DNA of 64,000 nucleotides, from contig CM055816.1 of NCBI GenBank assembly GCA_029582265.1, positions 22,965,825-23,029,824 on the forward strand, given 5' to 3'. Made by a program: the position numbers and the translations under genes. The notes beneath the pieces are model-generated. The model made no database searches, was not told the origin of the DNA, and was given only the letters and a program-made list of their open reading frames with translations. The DNA comes from Zoroaster sp. YZ-2022 (Eukaryota; Echinodermata; Asteroidea; Forcipulatida; Zoroasteridae). The stretch's first letter is position 1; each line of letters starts with the position of its first letter. Below, piece after piece: positions 44,472 to 54,689 of this stretch.

Positions 44472-44730
44472 ATGACGTTAGAGGAAAAGTTGTTACGGGA
44501 GCTAGCTGAAAACACAGGTAAAGACTGGAAGCGACTAGCTACCCAATTAGACTTCTCAGCAACACATATTGAAAAATTCGAATACAACAACAAGGACAAC
44601 TTAGATGAGCAGATTTTTCAGATGTTAGTTTGTTGGAAGAAAAAGCAGTCTGATGACGGAAAAGCAAGCCATATGTTGACGAAGGCTTTGAAACAAATGG
44701 ATCGGGCTGATCTGCTGGAGATATTATCAG
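44472..44730 (+). CDS. death-domain protein, exon 1
   Basis: The exon encodes a death domain of about 85 residues starting MTLEEKLLRELAENTG, with the typical DWKRLATQLDF helix pair, then the helix ending MLVCWKKKQ, and finally KALKQMDRADLLEILSG. Death domains bind other death domains in apoptosis and innate immune signalling in the cytoplasm. A splice acceptor (TTTGATGCAG) lies just upstream of ATG 44472 and the exon ends at a donor (CAG|GTAACG) at 44730. The phase-1 junction fits exon 2 at 50811. The joined protein would be about 145 residues. A Ty3/gypsy remnant ends only about 55 bases upstream. Confidence 0.8.
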
Positions 44731-45088
44731 GTAACGGGAAATACAAAAATAGGGTATTCATGATAAACATGTGTTGTACAGCAATTATTTGCTCCGGCTC
44801 CAAGTGTTGCACTGTATGGATTGATTGATTTATGTAGTGCCTTTCAGAAAGGCGAGTTATTATGATAAAGTAATTTGCTAAATAACAAAGTACCACGTTC
44901 CAGCAAATATTCTATCCCCCATTCTGAAGACGTGGCGACACGAATACTAGTCTGATGCAGTAAACCGCTCATGAAATTCATGTCCACTGTAATATCTTCC
45001 ACATGTATTATACTTAATAGGAAACAGAACGATGTTGGAAATACCAACTTTTATGAATTTGTTCATAGTTCCGCTTTGTATTTTTTGG

Positions 45089-45525
<437 letters not shown>

Positions 45526-45808
45526 TGCTGGTGCTATAACAAATCCGCAGACAATGACGTTTTGGAAGAATGACAGTCACGGACAAGTTTGTACGTAACG
45601 TATTGCGTTTGTAATTTAAATGGAGGACTTATAACAACAGGTAACAATGGGTTCCTCAGTTGGCGATTATTGTTTGAAAATGTCTTCGGTTGTGATCCAT
45701 GACGTCATCATTAATTTTACCGGAACAGCACTGTGTTAGTACACTCACTGGCCATAAGTATTGCTACATCACCAAAGTTCAGTTTGGAGAACTGTGTTAC
45801 AATAATTA

Positions 45809-46620
45809 GGTGTTCGGGTATGTGCCCGAAACACCTATTGTTTTTGTTCGTATTTTTTTTCTTCTTCTTCTTGTCGCCATCGATTGTCTAAAAAAAAACC
45901 ACATACTTGCAAACTTCACATTAACTTGAAACTTGGCATGTGCTTAGAACTTAACGCATAGATGAAACATGAGTTGTGACGCCAGAAGAAACATGAGTTG
46001 TGACGTCATGATGAGGTCATCAGACATCGAATAAGGATAAATACAATTTTATTGTTAAAAAAATCATATCTCAACAACCACAAGAGGTAAATTGAAATTG
46101 TTTGCACCATTGTATAGATTGTTAATTGTCAAAAAATATTTACACAAAGGTGACCCCAATGTGACCTTACTTCCTGTCCAAACCGGAAGTCAAAGTTTAA
46201 TATTTAAAACAATCATATCTCAACAACCACAAGAGGTAAATTGACATTTTTTGCACCATTGTATAGATTGTTAATTGTCGAAAAATATTTACACAAAGGT
46301 GACCCCATTTTGACCTTTACTTCCTGTCCAAACCGGAAGTCAAAGTTTAATATTTACAAAAAAATCATATCTCAACAACCACAAGAGGTAAATTGACATT
46401 TTTGCACCATTGTATAGATTGTTAATTGTCGAAAATATTTACACAAAGGTGACCCCAATTTGACCTTACTTCCTGTCCAAACCGGAAGTCAAAGTTTAAT
46501 ATTTAAAAAAATCATATCTCAACAACCACAAGAGGTAAATTCACAGTTTTTGCACCAACAGACCTTAACGTTTGACTTTCTCCAACACTCCGAATCATTT
46601 TAACGTCAAACCCGAACACC
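45809..46620. mobile_element. nested element with GGTGTTCGGGT ends
   Basis: GGTGTTCGGGT at 45809-45819 and ACCCGAACACC at 46610-46620 are perfect 11-base inverted repeats. The left end also forms a local hairpin (45808-45836). It is nested in the TA-flanked MITE and carries a 145-bp tandem array. Confidence 0.65.
46052..46560 (+). repeat. 145-bp tandem array, about 3.4 copies
   Basis: Each unit contains ATCATATCTCAACAACCACA, TTTGCACCATTGTATAGATT, AAAGGTGACCCCA and ACTTCCTGTCC followed by CGGAAGTCAAAG, the last two forming a small palindrome. Units differ at a few positions. Confidence 0.93.
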
Positions 46621-47013
46621 CGCGTGTTTGTTATTGACAAACACTGTACGTCTAGTTTATTTTATTTTATTTACACTACTTAAGACTTCTTGAAAGTGCC
46701 TGTGTTTTGAAGTCAATGTTCTTTTTTACTGTTCGTGCTCGGAAATTATGTAATACACGATCGATGAAATCGGATTAAATGATCATCTCACCTGTTACTG
46801 TAAAGTGCTATTATACTTTTGGCCAGTGAGTGTACATACGCTACGTGGACCTGAGAACAAAAGATGTCAGCAGAATGCAGAATCTTGAGACGTTATGTGG
46901 ACTTACAAGTCCACACAAGGTTTTCACGAATTAGAAAATTTTAATTTTCTCAAAAAGGAAGCATTTTAGTGTATGTCGTTATTTGTCGCAAAATGTAGTA
47001 GATTATTCAAGAG

Positions 47014-47130
47014 AAAGAATAATAATAATAATAATGTGTGGACTTATATAGCGCACGTATCCACCAACTAAGTGGTGCTCAAGGCGCATTCTTTTTTACG
47101 TGCATTGCCCACATTAGGTATGTAACACAT
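47014..47130 (-). mobile_element. SINE fragment, minus strand
   Basis: An AAT tail and the GTGTGGACTTATATAGCGCA body are followed by a variant TTTTTTACGTGCATTG as in the plus-strand copy at 38747. The tRNA-like head is absent. Confidence 0.8.
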
Positions 47131-48007
47131 AAGCACACAGGAGGCCACTTGTGGGGTGCTGACATAATGGGACAATAGTACATCACAAGTTTCTCTTTGT
47201 TTCTATGTACCCCACAAGACAAATTCTAAAGAAAAGGGAAAATAGGAGGACAATGGTGGTACCGCACAAACTCAATCTGTAAGGTTGTGTGGGGTGTGTG
47301 TGTGTGTGTGTGAGTGAGTGAAAACAAAAAAGGTTTTCAGAGGTTCGTATAAAAGTTGCTGAATATGTTGAGTTTACTACACGGACCAATCGATTAGATT
47401 TAGATGAAGATCTGATTTCAGGATCATATCTTTTGCGGATCAGTGAGTTCATAAGTAGAACCGATATGGGCGCATTAATAACCTATTTTTCCCCGTTAAG
47501 TTTCAAGAATCGTGGCTCTGCGGGTAAGATGTACGGGATTGTTTTCTTTATTATTATTTTATTTTACAAAATTTATCTACGAGTACAGCATAATCAAATA
47601 GGGTAATTGACTTCTAGGATGTGAAATTCTGACCAGCTCTTCTTGGCAGATGTTTCCGCTTTAAGAGTGCAAGTTTCTAGTTATATATTGTTTAAGTCCT
47701 AAAAATATCCGTGACCTCTCCGGATATTGATGAAACGATTGAAGGAACACCCAGCATTGCAGCATGCATCAGAATTTGCAATGAGATATTAATAATCATA
47801 ATGATAATAACATAGAAGTTCAAAAATTTAAGTTATTCTCCCGGCAAATTATTTATGCTGCACATCAATTCATGACTAATGACTATTTAACCGCGTTCTA
47901 CATAAAACAAGAATTAACAAGTTTATTTTAACAATGCCGGTAAAATTTTCAGTAATGCCACTACATTATTTAAAAAGGCGGTACAGCATTGTTTTTTGGT
48001 AACTTTT

Positions 48008-48214
48008 CATCCCACCAACGGCGAAGCCACGGCCGGGGAACGTTCCCCCACCTAATTGTCAGTGCCCCCCCAGGTGCCCCCCACGAAAAATCCTGATAGT
48101 GCCCCCCAAAAAAGGAAAGGAAAAGGGAAAAAACCCATACCCCTGGACCCCCACTGAAAAGCAGTGCCCCCCTTTGCCCCTTGAAAAAGTGCTGGCTACG
48201 CCGCTGCATCCCAC
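48008..48214. mobile_element. hAT-type MITE with perfect 8-bp target duplication
   Basis: Element 48016-48206 (191 bases) begins CAACGGCGAAGCCA and ends TGGCTACGCCGCTG, imperfect inverted ends. CATCCCAC flanks both sides (48008-48015 and 48207-48214). The interior is C-rich on the plus strand. Half-elements with a similar CAGTGGCGTAGC end occur at 28675. Confidence 0.9.
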
Positions 48215-48309
48215 TAGCTTGCAAAACATAAACCGTAAAACTAAACCTGTGGAAGTTTCAGTACAATTCTTATTCATATTTGTGAAAAATACAAACGTTC
48301 GAAAAACTG

Positions 48310-48341
48310 CTTATTTATTTATTTATTTATTTATTTATGCC
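48310..48341. repeat. (TTTA)n microsatellite
   Basis: Eight or so TTTA units, interrupted once. Confidence 0.9.
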
Positions 48342-48526
48342 TTTATATTTTACAAAATGTACAAACTTTTCACAGAGTAAGTTAATAATTCGTAAACTTG
48401 ATAAACTGGTAATTACCAACTGTAAATCATTATAAGAGCCAGACTTCAACGATAAGTTTTTAAAAAGAGGAGTTTTGAACCTTGTTTATTATTTCATTGT
48501 AAACATGATGTTATTACGTAAAACGT

Positions 48527-48695
48527 ATAGCTTTGCATGGTGAAGAGGATAAGTAAGACTAATTGCGGTGACACCATGTGAAATACTCTCAATTGAGTAG
48601 TAATTAGTTCTGAAAAGAACTGGAGGTTACAACTACAAATTACTACTCAATTGAGAGAATTTCTATGGTGTCACCGCAATTAGTCTTACTTATGA
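48527..48695. repeat. family P repeat arranged as a hairpin
   Basis: The left arm (48550-48606) carries the family P sequence AATTGCGGTGACACCATGTG and the right arm (48639-48693) is its inverse, with about 32 bases between. The copies at 571 and 51070 are single, so this is a head-to-head pair. Confidence 0.85.
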
Positions 48696-48869
48696 TGTTA
48701 TTACGCTTATGATTGTTTCGTAATTTTGATTGAAAAAAATTGGGCCCCTTCTTCGGTTTTTGAAAACTTCCATGACACCCTGTATTGCACTATCGCATGT
48801 GCAATACGAAATTAATACTGAAGCGCCAGCGGTCAAGAAAACCAGCGAACAACTCGAATGAGGCCATGA

Positions 48870-49270
48870 AAAATGTCATACCCCTTTTCATTAATTTTTC
48901 CAATGTATTTGTCAAAAATGGTATATTTCCCATAACTTCCTAAATTTTTATCCTTGGCCATGAAATTTGGCACAAATGTTGTCTTCAGTACAAACAACAA
49001 TGTGACATTTAAATCACCGCTAGAGGGCGCTATAAGCAATATTTTGTATCATTTTGTCCCAAAAACCTGATTTGTAAAGATTTTGATTTTGTTTAACCAA
49101 AAGTACAATAAAGGCAGATATAATAACATCCATAGTGCTATTGATGACATAAATTTATACAATGAGCCAAAGATCTGATAAACCTTTTAAAAATCAGGTT
49201 TTGGGGACAAAATATAAATAATTGCATTTAAACGTAATGGCGGCCATATTGGATTCCCAGAATGCATTGG
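48870..49270 (-). repeat. diverged relative of long inverted-repeat family
   Basis: The phrases ATGAAATTTGGCACAAATGTT, CACCGCTAGAGGGCGCTATAA, TTTTGTCCCAAAAACC and GGCGGCCATATTGGATTCC follow the layout of the repeats at 3000-3410 and 37975. No ORF of the EADTR family is linked. Confidence 0.55.
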
Positions 49271-49591
49271 AATTGGTCACATGACTCAACATTGTCCAGT
49301 TCTGAGTTTAAAAGTTGACAACAAACCAAAAAACACATTATTTAAAAAAAAAATGGAAATTCAATTGACCTAAAGAAGAAAACCGGTTGCCATGGCAACC
49401 ATGAACACCCATTTTTGCATGAGGCGGTTCCAAAGAATAGTTAGGAAAAGTCAGAAATCGGACAAAGCGTTCTGACAAAGTGTTCTAAAGATATTATAAA
49501 AAATGTCATAGGAGGCACATTGTTCCCCAGGCCTGATAGGTTAAGAGGGAGTGAACTAACAAGAACTCAGCCAACAGATTCCGGGTTTTGA

Positions 49592-49955
49592 TAATAATAA
49601 TAATAATAATAATAATAATGTGTGGACTTATATAGCGCACGTATCCACCAACTAAGTGGTGCTCAAGGCGCATTATATCATTACCCCTGCTCATAAGGCT
49701 CATAAATCATTCCTGAAACCATCTCAGCTCCCTGGGAGTATACAGCTCAATTGCTGCCATTACAGCGCATATAGGGCTAATCAACCAACTCTGCCCTCAA
49801 ATTACCCATTTAACCCCTGGGTGGAGAGAAGCAATTATGGTTAAGTGTCTTGCTGCTCAAGGACACAAGTGTCACGGCCTGGATTCGAACCCACATTCTG
49901 CTGCTAACACCAGAACTTGAGTCCAGTAAGCTAGACCACTCGGCCACGACACTCC
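49592..49955 (-). mobile_element. tRNA-like SINE, minus strand
   Basis: The AAT tail, conserved body and complement of B box (GATTCGAACCCACATTCTG) and A box (CCACTCGGCCACGACAC) are present, so the copy is near complete. Confidence 0.88.
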
Positions 49956-50800
49956 ACTCCTGATAGAATATTTGTTTTCCAAATCAGTGTTTGGATTTGA
50001 CTATAAGCCAAAAACACATATTTAATAGCATTCTGTATCACAAATCTAGTATTTACCACAACAGTATGGAAATTCAATTAGACCTGGTAAAAAATAAAAC
50101 GGTGGGCATATTGTGCATGATTTAGCATTGAGGGGCGGGTCTTCCTTTCTTCATAATTATGTTTCATTACCTTTACTCTGACCCGTCAATGCATGTGAGT
50201 TTGTTGACCATGGTAATTAACAACAAGGTGAAGGGTGTGGTTTATGATTACAAAAGCATATAATTTAAGCCAATAATTTGATCTCAAATATTCTGATAAG
50301 TAATTGTTTTAACCTTTGAACCATGGATACTAATTATTGACCATATACTCAACCTATTTTGAGCCAACATGTGGTAACTATTCAATATATTACTCTTTAT
50401 TTATACGTATGCGCTCGATGTCCACATTATACAACCTGAGGTTTATAGCAATATTAATTATATAACAGTATTATTTTGTTTCCTAATGATAAATGGCCAT
50501 GTGTTAGATGACGTTATCTTTAATTCTAACCGTTTGAAATTTTGTATATTTTGTTTGACGATTTGCCGCTTCAAGTCCAAGGCACTAAACCGTTTGGCCA
50601 TAAAACTGCATCTTTGAAAAACAAATCAAGTCATTGTCACAATCGTTTCCGCTGTCTATTACCTTTACTGCTTACGCAGTTCATTTTGGCTGACTAAAAT
50701 GTGTTTACAGATGACTTTACGCTTGATTTATTAATGTTTGTTTGTTAAAATATCCAGGCTGAAGTAAACTTGAATTTAAGACATGCTCATTATTTGGTTC
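49956..50800. other. intronic DNA, no gene seen
   Basis: No gene recognised. This stretch precedes exon 2 of the death-domain gene and lacks open frames with similarity. Confidence 0.45.
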
Positions 50801-50810
50801 ATATTTCTAG

Positions 50811-50989
50811 GTAAAAAAGAAGCTCCAGAAAGAGTTGTAAATCGCCCAACCGACACTAAGACCAAACAGGCTGACGTATATGGTGAAACTCTTCCACAAA
50901 GTGAAGCGACTGCACCAACTCAAGTAACTACTGCATCATATGCCCAAAGAATCGTTCTACAAGCTCTAAGTACTCAAAGAAGGAGATGA
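50811..50989 (+). CDS. death-domain protein, exon 2 (C-terminal tail)
   Basis: After the acceptor ATATTTCTAG the frame reads on in the phase required by exon 1 and encodes about 59 residues, polar and probably unstructured (Thr/Gln/Ala-rich, with ASYAQRIVLQALSTQRRR at the end), then TGA at 50987. The poly(A) signal AATAAA at 50991-50996 supports this as the last exon. No domain was recognised in this tail. The short YAQRI motif also appears in the linker before the GTPase domain of the next gene; whether this has meaning is unknown. Confidence 0.6.
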
Positions 50990-50990
50990 A

Positions 50991-50996
50991 AATAAA
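50991..50996 (+). terminator. poly(A) signal of the death-domain gene
   Basis: AATAAA starts two bases after the TGA stop codon of exon 2. Confidence 0.6.
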
Positions 50997-51069
50997 ATGG
51001 AGCAAAAAATACTAGTTTCCTATGATCAAAGGGCATGTTTCTTCGCATGCAAAATACCTTAGTTACAAT

Positions 51070-51195
51070 TTTGGTGATAAGTAAGACGAATTGCGGTGAC
51101 ACCATGTGGAATCTCAATTGAGTAGTAATTAGTTCTGAAAAGAACTGGGGGTACAACTCGACGTTTCGATCAGTATGCTCTGATCGTCCTCACAC
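51070..51195 (+). repeat. family P repeat, copy with terminal hairpin
   Basis: This copy continues beyond the shared part to CTCGACGTTTCGATCAG, TATGCTCTGATCG and TCCTC. GATCAG and CTGATC can pair as a small hairpin; on the minus strand it is followed by GAAACGTCG. Confidence 0.75.
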
Positions 51196-51533
51196 AAATA
51201 GATCATTTTCATGTGATGTCTAACAGTAAAACATTAGCGCCAATGCGCCATGCATAGCACCAGTTCCTTCAATAATAAATATTTTCTATCAACTGTTAAT
51301 TATTAAGTCCTATTTTTAAACTGACAAAATTAATTAGGTTTATGACCGCCATTTTGTTAAAAAGTGTACTTCTGGTTGCTCAGTAACTTTTGAAGCGAAG
51401 GCGTAACGGCAAAAGTAGTGGGTGACACGTGATGTTCCACCAATCAATTGATAAGGATATTATGTGTATTATATACATCTAAATACAATCTGTGTTCTGT
51501 GTTCTTAAATAGGTGAACGAGAATACCATCATC

Positions 51534-54500
51534 ATGACAGAACAAAGGTCACTTAACCTGCCGACATTAGGAAGACCGATGCAGCTAGGCATGCTGTACG
51601 ATTGTCGCAGTGACGTTCTCATTCCTGGGTTAACGCTCTGGGATCCAGCAACACTTCAGAGTGACCGCAGTGTTAGCTCCCAACCTGCCACACAGTTCAG
51701 CATCATTTCGTCAGATGGGATTGACGACAAGGCATCTGCCCTCAACGTTGAAGCATCGTTGAAGGCTAGTTTCATGAGTGGACTGGTGGAGGTGCAAGGG
51801 TCGGCCAAGTACCTTAATGACAGAAAATCATCTGAGCATCAGTCTCGCCTGACGCTGCAATATAAGACAACAGCAAGGTTTGAGCAATTGACAATGAAAC
51901 ATTTGGGAAGTCACAATATTCAGCACCCTGATGTTTTTGACCAGGGTACCGCAACTCACGTTGTAACAGGTATTCTGTATGGCGCCCAAGCCTTTTTTGT
52001 ATTTGACAGGGACTGTACTAACGAGGAAAACATCAAGGACGTACTGGGAAAGTTGCACGTGATGGTGAAAAAAATTCCATCACTCGAAATAGAGGGGGAT
52101 GGATCACTCAAGCTGAGTGAGCATGAGAAGGTAGACCAAACAAGCATTCGTTGTACATTTCACGGTGATTTTACTCTAGAGACAAATCCATCAAATTATG
52201 AAGAAGCTGTCGATATCTATAGGCAGTTGCCCACAATGTTGGGAGATAATGGGGAAAATGCTGTACCAATACGGGTTTGGCTCTATCCCTTAGCTAAGTT
52301 AGACGACAGATCCGCCAAACTGATCAGACAGATTAGTGTCAACTTGATTAGTCAATCCCAGGGGATTCTAGAGGGGTTAGACCAGTTACAAGTTAAATGT
52401 AACGACAATATGATGCAGGGTATATGCAACGATTTCCCCCAATTCTTAGAGAAACTGGGTTTACTGAAGAAAATGCTACTTGAGCAAAAATTGTTATTCC
52501 AGCAATATCTTGCTGGAGCGTTGCCAGCAATCCGTGGAGGCAGTGTTGAAGAACACACACTGGATGAGGTTATTCTTCAATTGGAGCAGTCCCCATTCAG
52601 CTTGAAACAGGTTGGTGATTGGATAACTAGCAAAGAGAAAGAGATGAGTGTTGTAAAGGCTTACATGAACATCTTTAATGGCATTCAGATAATAAGGTCA
52701 CGTGCAGAGCTTGATGCACTTATATTAGATCCTCTGATGGAGTACATTGTTTGCTTTTCATTCCCTATCACTGGACATGAAGAAGAGTACATAGAAGTCT
52801 TGTCTCGTTATCTCAAAGCACATGACTCAAGCTCTTATCGTCCAGGTAAAGGGTGGTTCGATGAAGCTTCGGCATCCAAGAATATCAGGAAATATGCCAG
52901 AAGTTTTGTTGAGTTTTATCAGGCAAACAAAGAGAGTGCCGAAATCAAGTTTGCTGTGACAGGATTCGATGATGGTGAAACCAAGACTTCAGAGGGAGGG
53001 TCTATATTCTTGTACGAGCACGGAGTGTTGACTACCAAGCTTTTTGAACCACCGGGTATACCTGGCAAACCGTGTGTTGTTAACACGTCCCACGACGAAA
53101 TATCTATTGAGTGGCTACCACCAACTTGTGGCCAATCGGAAGTGCAGCACTATCAAGTGAAATACAAGGAGACGGAAGGGGTTCAACTGTGTTCTTCTGA
53201 TTGGATGGAAGAACATACAACAGCTGATGAAAGACAACTGACAATTGGGGGATTAAAGCCGTTCACTTCATATGAGATGATAGTCATTGCTGTTTGTAGA
53301 GCTGGGGCTAGCAAGGGAAGTGAAAGCATTGCATGTGTAACTCTTCCTGCCAGTTCTCCGACACAACTGAAAAAGTACAGAGTATCAGAATCAACTATCT
53401 CCATTGTGTGGAAGAAACCGTCAGTGATTGGCGAGGGTTTAACCATAGAAAGATACATAGTAAAATACAAACAGGTTTCAGGATCTACTAAAATCAAATC
53501 TGAAACAGAAGCCACTACAAGCGATCCATCATGTTCATTTACCGTTGAAGACCTCCAAGTCGACACACGGTACATATTTCGGGTGTCTGCAGTGTGTGGT
53601 GATTCGGGAACTGGTACAGAAAGCGAATCAATCGAAATTATCACAGAGTCAAATCATAAGGTTAAGAAATATGCTCAAAGGATTGCTTCAGACGCTCGCA
53701 TATTGACAAAGGGGTGCAAGGCAAAGGGGGAACCTAAAATTTTGCAACTTCCCTTGAACGAAGTGCCTATTCATTCACGTGCAACGTACCGTAGCTTCAG
53801 CTTTGGCAAGAGATCTGATAGGTGCAGTCATCACAAGGTTATTATGGTGGTTGGTGCTATAGGTGCTGGTAAAAGCACCCTTATCAATGGAATGATCAAC
53901 TACATTCTAGGTGTTGACTGGAAAGACGGATGCCGATTTAAGATTGTTGATGATCATAGAGAGGGGTTATCTAAGTCACAAGCACACAGTCAAACGCAGA
54001 TCATATCATACACCATTTACAAAAACAAACATCACAACATCCCCTACACATTGACAATCATTGACACCCCAGGGTTTGGGGATACCAGAGGAATTCAGCG
54101 AGACAAAGCTATCATTGACCAGATACGGGACTTCTTCTCACATTCAGATACCCACCAGGTAGATCACATTGACGGAATAGGTTTTGTTGCTCAGTCTTCA
54201 CAGGCGCGTCTTACTCATGCACAGCGATACGTCTTTCTTTCCATCCTGTCCGTATTTCGTAAAGACATTTCGCCAAACATTTTACTTCTTGTCACATTTG
54301 CAGGTGGACAGAAGCCGCCAGTCATTAATGCAGTCAGAGAGGCAAATATCCCTTGTAGTGACGGTATTTTCAAGTTCAATAATTCAGCATTGTTTGCTAG
54401 TAATAAGACAACGTCAGCTGGCTCAGCTGTGGGTGGCGGCACTGATGACGAAGATGAAGATAACAATTTCGATAAAATGTTCTGGCGAATGGGGGTGCAC

Positions 54501-54689
54501 AGCATGTCGAACTTCTTCATTAGTCTGAACCAGCTGAAGCCGAGAAGCCTCTCACTCACTGAAGAAGTATTGGAAGAACGTAAACGCTTTGAGGTATCAG
54601 GTGAAGGTCTGCAACCCCAGATCAGATTGATGTTTGTATATTTGAGGAGATACGAAGAGATCATCAAATCCTTGTTCAACATGAGGTAG
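51534..54689 (+). CDS. SNTX-like pore-former / FN3 / GTPase fusion protein
   Basis: The 1051-residue frame from ATG 51534 (residue 8 of the open frame, which begins at a GTG just after an AG that looks like a splice acceptor) has this order; residue numbers count from the GTG. Residues 16-270 resemble the stonustoxin N-terminal MACPF/CDC-type domain (GRPMQLGMLYDCRSD near the start). About 270-510 fit the helical (FAT-like) and thioredoxin-like parts of that family. Two fibronectin type III domains follow at 515-610 and 613-712. A P-loop GTPase has G1 GAIGAGKST (781-789) and G3 DTPGFGD (851-857). Family members attack membranes in fish venom, but most animal homologues are not venom proteins and their role is unknown. 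VTFAGGQ at 927-933 stands where relatives usually have TFAD. The frame hits a stop at 54687 while tail homology continues in other frames. Confidence 0.8.
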   Translation: MTEQRSLNLPTLGRPMQLGMLYDCRSDVLIPGLTLWDPATLQSDRSVSSQPATQFSIISSDGIDDKASALNVEASLKASFMSGLVEVQGSAKYLNDRKSSEHQSRLTLQYKTTARFEQLTMKHLGSHNIQHPDVFDQGTATHVVTGILYGAQAFFVFDRDCTNEENIKDVLGKLHVMVKKIPSLEIEGDGSLKLSEHEKVDQTSIRCTFHGDFTLETNPSNYEEAVDIYRQLPTMLGDNGENAVPIRVWLYPLAKLDDRSAKLIRQISVNLISQSQGILEGLDQLQVKCNDNMMQGICNDFPQFLEKLGLLKKMLLEQKLLFQQYLAGALPAIRGGSVEEHTLDEVILQLEQSPFSLKQVGDWITSKEKEMSVVKAYMNIFNGIQIIRSRAELDALILDPLMEYIVCFSFPITGHEEEYIEVLSRYLKAHDSSSYRPGKGWFDEASASKNIRKYARSFVEFYQANKESAEIKFAVTGFDDGETKTSEGGSIFLYEHGVLTTKLFEPPGIPGKPCVVNTSHDEISIEWLPPTCGQSEVQHYQVKYKETEGVQLCSSDWMEEHTTADERQLTIGGLKPFTSYEMIVIAVCRAGASKGSESIACVTLPASSPTQLKKYRVSESTISIVWKKPSVIGEGLTIERYIVKYKQVSGSTKIKSETEATTSDPSCSFTVEDLQVDTRYIFRVSAVCGDSGTGTESESIEIITESNHKVKKYAQRIASDARILTKGCKAKGEPKILQLPLNEVPIHSRATYRSFSFGKRSDRCSHHKVIMVVGAIGAGKSTLINGMINYILGVDWKDGCRFKIVDDHREGLSKSQAHSQTQIISYTIYKNKHHNIPYTLTIIDTPGFGDTRGIQRDKAIIDQIRDFFSHSDTHQVDHIDGIGFVAQSSQARLTHAQRYVFLSILSVFRKDISPNILLLVTFAGGQKPPVINAVREANIPCSDGIFKFNNSALFASNKTTSAGSAVGGGTDDEDEDNNFDKMFWRMGVHSMSNFFISLNQLKPRSLSLTEEVLEERKRFEVSGEGLQPQIRLMFVYLRRYEEIIKSLFNMR

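Larger units (their letters stand above)
45740..46834. mobile_element. TA-flanked MITE with nested repeats
   Basis: Element 45742-46832 begins CACTCACTGGCC and ends GGCCAGTGAGTG, with TA on each side. Further inward pairing (CATAAGTATTG with a similar TATACTTTTGG) extends the inverted ends to about 22 bases. TA target and end style suggest the Tc1/mariner superfamily; no transposase is present. Confidence 0.8.

Noticed and set aside
50887..53730. Shared YAQRI motif as proof that the death-domain tail and the SNTX/GTPase linker are homologous
   Set aside because: Five residues with little similarity around them can easily occur by chance; kept only as a remark.
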